Shown piece after piece: positions 1-6,452 of a stretch of DNA of 6,452 nucleotides. The translations under genes and the position numbers were made by a program. Under the pieces are notes generated by a model. The model was not told the DNA's origin. It was given only the letters and a program-made list of their open reading frames with translations, and searched no databases. Every line of letters starts with the position of its first letter. Within the stretch, counting starts at the first letter, position 1. Source of the DNA: Gemmatimonadota bacterium (GTDB lineage Bacteria; ARS69); the NCBI GenBank assembly GCA_021604925.1, contig BQJX01000172.1, forward strand, positions 1 to 6,452, given 5' to 3'.

Positions 1-3211
<3,211 letters not shown>

Positions 3212-4357
3212 CTACGCAATCCTCCCGCCGACGAGGTCCAGGAACTCATCCCACAGGTAGGCCGAGTCGTGCGGGCCGGGGGCCGCTTCCGGATGGTACT
3301 GCACCGAGTACAGGCCCAGTTTCCGGTGGCGCATTCCCTGCACCGTTCCGTCGAACAGGCTGCGGTGCGTGATCTCGAAGCCCGCCGCTTCGGCGGACTC
3401 CGCATCCACGGCGTAGTTGTGGTTCTGCGAAGTGATCTCGATGCGCCCGGTGGCGAGATTCTGGACGGGATGATTCGCGCCGTGATGCCCGAACGGGAGC
3501 TTGTAGGTCGTGGCCCCCAGCGCCAGCGCGAGCAACTGATGCCCCAGGCAGATCCCGAGCATGGGCAGCTGCCCCAGCAGTTCCCGAATGGTGTCGACCA
3601 CGTAGGCGGTCGTGGTGGGATCGCCCGGTCCGTTGGTCAGGAGGAGTCCGTCCGGGGCCGCCTCGCGAAGCGCTTCGGCGCCGGCGTCCGCGGGGAACAC
3701 CAGCACGCGGGCGCCGTGACCGCGGAAGCTGCGAAGGATGTTCCGCTTGGTCCCGCAGTCCACAACCGCGAGGGTCGGGCCCTGCCCGATCCCGCGCACC
3801 GCCGGTTGCCATTCGTCGGCCCCGGAGTCGCCCCGGAACTCGTAGCGGCGCGCCGTGGTCACTTCGCGGACCGGATCCAGATCCAGCATCCGGGGAACCG
3901 CGGCGGCCGCGCTCACCAGCGCCGCCGTGTCCATGCCGCCAAGTTCACGGCCGCTGACCAGGACCCCGCGCTGACACCCCGCCTCGCGCAGATGGCGCGT
4001 CAACGCCCGCGTGTCGATGTCGTGAATCCCCACGATCCCATGGTGGCCCATGTATTCGTGGAGGCTCCGCGTGGCCCGGTAGTTGGACACGCGACGGGAG
4101 AACTCGCGCGCAATGAACCCGCGAACGTGGGGTCGGCCGGACTCGTCGTCCTGTTCATTGACCCCGGTGTTCCCGATCTGCGGCGCCGTCATGGCCACAA
4201 GCTGACCATGGTAGGAGGGATCCGTGAGGATTTCCTGGTAGCCGGTCATGGAGGTATGAAAAACGACCTCGCCGCCGGCGAGGCCTTCGGCACCGTAGGT
4301 GGTGCCCTCCCAAACGGTGCCATCTTCCAGGGCGAGGACGGCGCGAGCTGCGGACAT
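3212..4357 (-). CDS. carA: Carbamoyl-phosphate synthase small (glutaminase) subunit CarA
   Basis: CarA hydrolyses glutamine and channels the ammonia to CarB. The product is 381 residues (E. coli 382). The N-terminal CarA-specific domain (about 1-150) contains SMTGYQEILTDPSY at 36-49, with S48 matching the E. coli glutamine-site S47. A class I glutamine amidotransferase domain (about 195-375) follows, with TNGPGDP at 241-247, the nucleophile C270 in GICLGHQ, the GHHGANHPV loop at 290-298, and H355 and E357 in QYHPEA completing the triad. I chose the ATG at 4357 because the protein then begins MSAARAVLALEDGTVW, aligning with the family N-terminus, and because GGAG sits 7 nt upstream. An in-frame ATG at 4504 would add 49 residues unlike CarA and would run through the promoter region. 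The gene ends in TAG directly against the carB ATG, so the two are almost certainly cotranscribed and translationally coupled. The enzyme looks catalytically intact. Confidence 0.98.
   Translation of the reverse strand: MSAARAVLALEDGTVWEGTTYGAEGLAGGEVVFHTSMTGYQEILTDPSYHGQLVAMTAPQIGNTGVNEQDDESGRPHVRGFIAREFSRRVSNYRATRSLHEYMGHHGIVGIHDIDTRALTRHLREAGCQRGVLVSGRELGGMDTAALVSAAAAVPRMLDLDPVREVTTARRYEFRGDSGADEWQPAVRGIGQGPTLAVVDCGTKRNILRSFRGHGARVLVFPADAGAEALREAAPDGLLLTNGPGDPTTTAYVVDTIRELLGQLPMLGICLGHQLLALALGATTYKLPFGHHGANHPVQNLATGRIEITSQNHNYAVDAESAEAAGFEITHRSLFDGTVQGMRHRKLGLYSVQYHPEAAPGPHDSAYLWDEFLDLVGGRIA
3221..3226 (-). promoter_or_regulatory. carB Shine-Dalgarno inside the end of carA
   Basis: The minus strand reads GGGAGG here, 9 nt before the carB ATG and wholly inside the last codons of carA. 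Because the carA TAG and carB ATG are adjacent, a ribosome ending carA stands directly on this site. This supports the chosen carB start and suggests coupled, near-stoichiometric synthesis of the two subunits. Confidence 0.85.
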
Positions 4358-4363
4358 GGGCGA

Positions 4364-4399
4364 TCTCCGGAATGCGGCGGATGGTTGCACTTCCGGAAA
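4364..4399 (-). promoter_or_regulatory. Possible carA leader hairpin sequestering the ribosome-binding site
   Basis: In carA-sense RNA, bases 4399-4391 (UUUCCGGAA) can pair with 4372-4364 (UUCCGGAGA). This gives nine consecutive pairs, one of them G-U. The stem can continue past a bulged G4390 with UGC/GCA (4389-4387 with 4375-4373), leaving an 11-nt loop. The 3' arm contains the carA GGAG, so the folded form would hide the ribosome-binding site. If transcription starts near 4397, as the promoter candidate suggests, the structure would sit at the extreme 5' end of the mRNA and lose its two outermost pairs. The pairing is read from the sequence; a regulatory role is inference. The same inverted repeat could instead be a protein-binding site in DNA. 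Confidence 0.4.
4365..4368 (-). promoter_or_regulatory. carA Shine-Dalgarno
   Basis: The minus strand reads GGAG, followed by a 7-nt spacer (ATCGCCC) and the carA ATG. It fixes the carA start. These four bases also lie in the 3' arm of a predicted leader hairpin (4364-4399), so access to this site may be conditional. Confidence 0.8.
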
Positions 4400-4403
4400 A
4401 GGC

Positions 4404-4432
4404 ACGCTATCAGAGGTGTTCCTACCGGTCAA
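4404..4432 (-). promoter_or_regulatory. Candidate sigma70-type promoter for carAB
   Basis: The minus strand has TTGACC (4432-4427, five of six matches to the -35 consensus), a 17-bp spacer, and TAGCGT (4409-4404, three of six to the -10 but with the key first T, second A and last T). The expected start is near 4397, giving a leader of about 40 nt to the carA ATG. The -35 and the spacing are good and the -10 is weak. No other pair as good was seen in this 137-bp region on this strand. Confidence 0.45.
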
Positions 4433-4435
4433 GCC

Positions 4436-4464
4436 GTCACAGAAGCGGCCGGGGCCCGTATCCT
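4436..4464 (+). promoter_or_regulatory. Candidate promoter for the divergent exported-protein gene
   Basis: The plus strand has GTCACA (4436-4441, four of six), a 17-bp spacer, and TATCCT (4459-4464, four of six). It predicts a start near 4471 and a leader of about 24 nt. A competing candidate lies upstream: TTGCAC (4385-4390), a 17-bp spacer and TATCAG (4408-4413). Its -10 would overlap that of the carA promoter and its leader would be about 75 nt. Neither is strong, and matches this weak can occur by chance. Confidence 0.3.
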
Positions 4465-4483
4465 GAAGACGCGCATCCCCGCC

Positions 4484-4489
4484 AGGAGA
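4484..4489 (+). promoter_or_regulatory. Shine-Dalgarno of the exported-protein gene
   Basis: AGGAGA, with its GGAG core at 4485-4488, lies 6 nt before the ATG at 4495. It decides the start in favour of this ATG over the in-frame ATG at 4372. The upstream ATG would place 41 non-signal-like residues before a good signal peptide and would overlap the carA leader. Confidence 0.8.
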
Positions 4490-4494
4490 TCCGA

Positions 4495-5325
4495 ATGCCC
4501 ACACCCCCCGTCCAACGCACCTTCCTCGCCGGGCTCGTGACCCTGATGCTGGCCGCGCCGGGGGCCGCGCGGGACTTCCGCTCGTACACCCCGTCCTCGC
4601 TGCTCGCTCCGGGGGAGTGGGAGATCCAGACGTTCCACAACGTGTACACGCAGACCGCGTTCTTTGATGACAACGGCAAGCGCACCGACAGTGGGGCGCG
4701 CGCCACCTACTACACCGGCCTGCTCGCGGTCACGATGGGCCGCAGCGGCTGGAACCCCGGCGTGGACCTGGTCCTCCGATCGGTGGATGATGGCGCCTTC
4801 GCCGGCGGGAACGCGTCCCGTACTGCGCTGAGCGCCGTGGAGCCGCGGGTGGAACTGACGCCGTTCCGTCGCTACCCACGGCTGTCGGTGGAGACGGGCG
4901 TGCGGATCCCGCTCGGATCCGATCTGGAAGGCGATGCGTCCCGGCCGTTCCTGGACTGGGACGACCCGATCTGGAACACGCACATCTTCTTCGACCAGGA
5001 ACTGGGAGAGCAGCTGTTCGCGTACTTCGAAGGCGGCACCCAGCTCCGGTGGGACCGCGGCGCGAGCGACGTCCAGCTGACCACGCCGCTCAAGGCCATC
5101 CTCAATCTCATTCCTACGGAGCGCTGGACACTCTACCTGCCGCTGGAAGTCGCCCCGGACTGGATCGGCGACCCGCGCGGAAACTACTACTCGCAGGTGG
5201 GGCTGGGAGCCAAGTACCGCCCGGTTCCCGCCGTGGAGTTGGAGACGCTGGGCACGGTGTTCCCGTTCGGCCGCAATGCCGGCGCGGGCGCCACGCTCAA
5301 TCTGGGAATCCGGATCATCCCCTAG
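4495..5325 (+). CDS. Secreted, probably outer-membrane beta-barrel protein of unknown function
   Basis: I do not recognise this 276-residue protein. Residues 1-25 look like a Sec signal peptide: a short n-region with R8, a hydrophobic stretch (FLAGLVTLMLAAPGAA), and a likely signal peptidase I cut after A25 (GAA before RDF). The mature part, about 251 residues, has no internal hydrophobic helix. It shows repeated segments of alternating polar and apolar residues rich in Y, F, W and G, separated by Asp/Gly/Asn-rich turns, for example around 71-96, 117-140, 165-190, 205-218 and 230-276. This is the look of an outer-membrane beta-barrel with perhaps 10-12 strands. It ends ...LNLGIRIIP rather than with the C-terminal aromatic residue typical of many barrels. 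There are no cysteines, so it is not a lipoprotein. It is divergent from carA and convergent with the next gene, so probably monocistronic. A soluble periplasmic beta-rich protein is the alternative. Confidence 0.85.
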   Translation: MPTPPVQRTFLAGLVTLMLAAPGAARDFRSYTPSSLLAPGEWEIQTFHNVYTQTAFFDDNGKRTDSGARATYYTGLLAVTMGRSGWNPGVDLVLRSVDDGAFAGGNASRTALSAVEPRVELTPFRRYPRLSVETGVRIPLGSDLEGDASRPFLDWDDPIWNTHIFFDQELGEQLFAYFEGGTQLRWDRGASDVQLTTPLKAILNLIPTERWTLYLPLEVAPDWIGDPRGNYYSQVGLGAKYRPVPAVELETLGTVFPFGRNAGAGATLNLGIRIIP

Positions 5326-5327
5326 GC

Positions 5328-5369
5328 GCGGCGCTTGCCCAGGGCCCCTCCCGGCGGTCAGGGCGCCGC
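5328..5369. terminator. Weak inverted repeat between convergent genes, possible bidirectional terminator
   Basis: The 56-bp gap between the two stop codons holds a 7-bp perfect inverted repeat, GCGGCGC (5328-5334) and GCGCCGC (5363-5369), with a 28-nt loop. There is no T-run on either strand. Its position between convergent stops fits a shared terminator. The long loop, missing U-tract and very GC-rich background make a chance repeat about as likely. Confidence 0.25.
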
Positions 5370-5381
5370 AACGCGCGATTC

Positions 5382-6452
5382 CTAGGGAACGTCCAGCGTC
5401 TCCAGGCAACCGACGTTTCGCCCGCCGCTGCGGGCCTGCTGCGGAGGCCCCGGCGGGAGCGGGCGGCGGTCGGGGATCCGTTGTTCCAGGGTTCGGGCGT
5501 CGTAGAGTCGCCCGTTGATCATCACGTGCGAGATGTTCTCGGACACCGCGAGGTCCGCGCTGGGGTCTCCGTCCACCAGCACCAGGTCCGCGAGCAGGCC
5601 GGGTTGAATGCTGCCGAGCGACCCGTCCATTCCCAACGCCCGCGCGCCCATCCACGTGCCGGCCCGCAGCGCCTCGTGGGCCGTCATCCCGCCCTGCTCG
5701 AACATGCGCATCTCCCAGTGCACGCCCAGTCCCTGCATCTGACCGTGCGCGCCCACCTGCACGTTGCCCCCGCGATGCACCACGTCGGCCGCGCTCCTGG
5801 CCAACGCGAAGTGGTGGTAGTCCTCGTCCGGCGCCATGGTCCGTCGACGCGCGCGCGCTTCTACCACACTCTTGGGCACGAAGCGGATCAGCCGCTCGTT
5901 CTCCCACACGTTCGTCTTCTGGTACCAGTAGTTCTCGCCCCAGAGTCCGCCATACCCGACGACCAGCGTGGGCGTGTACCCGGACCCGAAACGACTCAGC
6001 AGACGCAGCGCCGGATCGTAGAGCGGCGCCACGGGAATCGCGTGCTCCAGCGTGGTGTGGCCATCGATCAGGTGGGTGAGGTTGTGCTGAAGCGCGGAAC
6101 CGCCCTCCGGCACCACCATCATCCCGAGTTCACGGCCCGCCTTGACGACCATCTGGCGCTGTTCGCGCCGGGGCTGGTTGTAGCTCTTCACCGTGAACGC
6201 ACCCCAGGCGGCCCGTCGTTTCAGCGCGGCCAACGCGTCGTCGTAGGTGTCGATCACCGTCTTGTACGCACTCTCCGCGCCGTAGAGGATCGTGCCGGTG
6301 CTGAAGATGCGCGGACCCAGCAGGGTTCCGTTCTTCACGAGCTCGGACTGCGCAAAGATCATCTGCGTGTTGTTGCTGGGATCGTGCGTGGTGGTGACGC
6401 CGAACGCGAGGTTGGCCAGGAACGCCCAGTTCTGCTGCGCGTACACGCCGTA
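5382..6452 (-). CDS. Amidohydrolase-superfamily protein, C-terminal part (5' end outside window)
   Basis: This frame is open to the right edge and gives 356 residues ending in TAG; the first visible ones are YGVYAQQNW. The sequence resembles the C-terminal amidohydrolase domain of large exported proteins that often carry an N-terminal TolB/WD40-like propeller (from family memory; the propeller is not visible). Visible parts are GVTTTHDPSNN (18-28), VKSYNQPRR with K89 as a candidate metal-bridging lysine, a His cluster including H123, H132 and H137 (EGGSALQHNLTHLIDGHTTLEH), GAHGQMQGLG (234-243), and the closing composite-domain signature GSIQPGLLADLVLVDGDP with NGRLYDA. The usual N-terminal HxH metal motif must lie upstream. 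A Pro/Arg/Gly-rich tail of about 36 residues follows the conserved end. The GTG at 6446 is internal to the longer frame and not a start. The substrate cannot be told; peptidase-like, imidazolonepropionase-like or other hydrolase activity are all possible. Confidence 0.9.
   Translation of the reverse strand, partial: YGVYAQQNWAFLANLAFGVTTTHDPSNNTQMIFAQSELVKNGTLLGPRIFSTGTILYGAESAYKTVIDTYDDALAALKRRAAWGAFTVKSYNQPRREQRQMVVKAGRELGMMVVPEGGSALQHNLTHLIDGHTTLEHAIPVAPLYDPALRLLSRFGSGYTPTLVVGYGGLWGENYWYQKTNVWENERLIRFVPKSVVEARARRRTMAPDEDYHHFALARSAADVVHRGGNVQVGAHGQMQGLGVHWEMRMFEQGGMTAHEALRAGTWMGARALGMDGSLGSIQPGLLADLVLVDGDPSADLAVSENISHVMINGRLYDARTLEQRIPDRRPLPPGPPQQARSGGRNVGCLETLDVP

Noticed and set aside
4372..4494. 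Upstream in-frame ATG at 4372 as the start of the exported protein.
   Set aside because: The added 41 residues are Arg-rich and would bury the signal peptide. AGGAGA stands 6 nt before the ATG at 4495.
4358..4504. Upstream in-frame ATG at 4504 as the carA start, adding 49 residues.
   Set aside because: The extra residues do not resemble CarA, would span the promoter candidate and the start of the divergent gene, and the ATG at 4357 has a proper ribosome site and gives the family's normal length.
5337..5364. Alternative GCCC/GGGC pairing and the GGGCCC palindrome in the convergent gap as a terminator.
   Set aside because: Stems are only 4-6 bp with no U-tract, as expected by chance in such GC-rich sequence.
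4429..5907. A 492-codon minus-strand frame across the exported-protein gene and the amidohydrolase end.
   Set aside because: It mirrors the codons of the plus-strand gene and runs out of frame through the amidohydrolase. Composition is Arg/Gly/Ala-rich with no signal or domain, and both real genes have clear features in their own frames.

Overview
This is a GC-rich bacterial window with four protein-coding genes. Two are complete (carA and an exported protein), and two are cut by the window edges (carB at its last codons, an amidohydrolase at its N-terminal side). I found no rRNA, tRNA, CRISPR array, insertion sequence or phage gene. The strong G/C third-position bias, a predicted exported beta-strand-rich protein and an amidohydrolase of the type often fused to TolB-like propellers suggest an uncultured Gram-negative lineage. 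Gemmatimonadota, 'Eisenbacteria' or Acidobacteriota-like groups are plausible, but this is inference; the sequence gives no decisive taxonomic marker.

Layout: on the minus strand, carA (4357 to 3212) and carB (3211 to the left edge) form a tight operon encoding both subunits of carbamoyl-phosphate synthetase. The carA stop TAG touches the carB start ATG with no gap. CarA supplies ammonia from glutamine through a tunnel to CarB, which makes carbamoyl phosphate for pyrimidine and arginine synthesis. Catalytic residues of both subunits, and most allosteric ligand residues of CarB, can be read directly. carB is intact for 1070 codons and lacks only about 15 C-terminal residues, which lie outside the window.

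A 137-bp intergenic region (4358-4494) separates carA from a divergent plus-strand gene (4495-5325). That gene encodes a 276-residue secreted, probably outer-membrane, protein I cannot name. The region carries Shine-Dalgarno sites for both genes, sigma70-like promoter candidates in both directions, and an inverted repeat. In carA mRNA this repeat would form a hairpin that pairs the carA Shine-Dalgarno.

After a 56-bp gap, a convergent minus-strand gene (6452 to 5382) encodes the C-terminal 356 residues of an amidohydrolase-superfamily protein whose start lies to the right of the window. It has no evident functional link to car.

Overall this is mostly a housekeeping region. The most interesting points are the possible RNA control of carA, the unidentified exported protein, and the atypical metal-site region of the amidohydrolase. 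I see no convincing evidence for a new multi-gene system.
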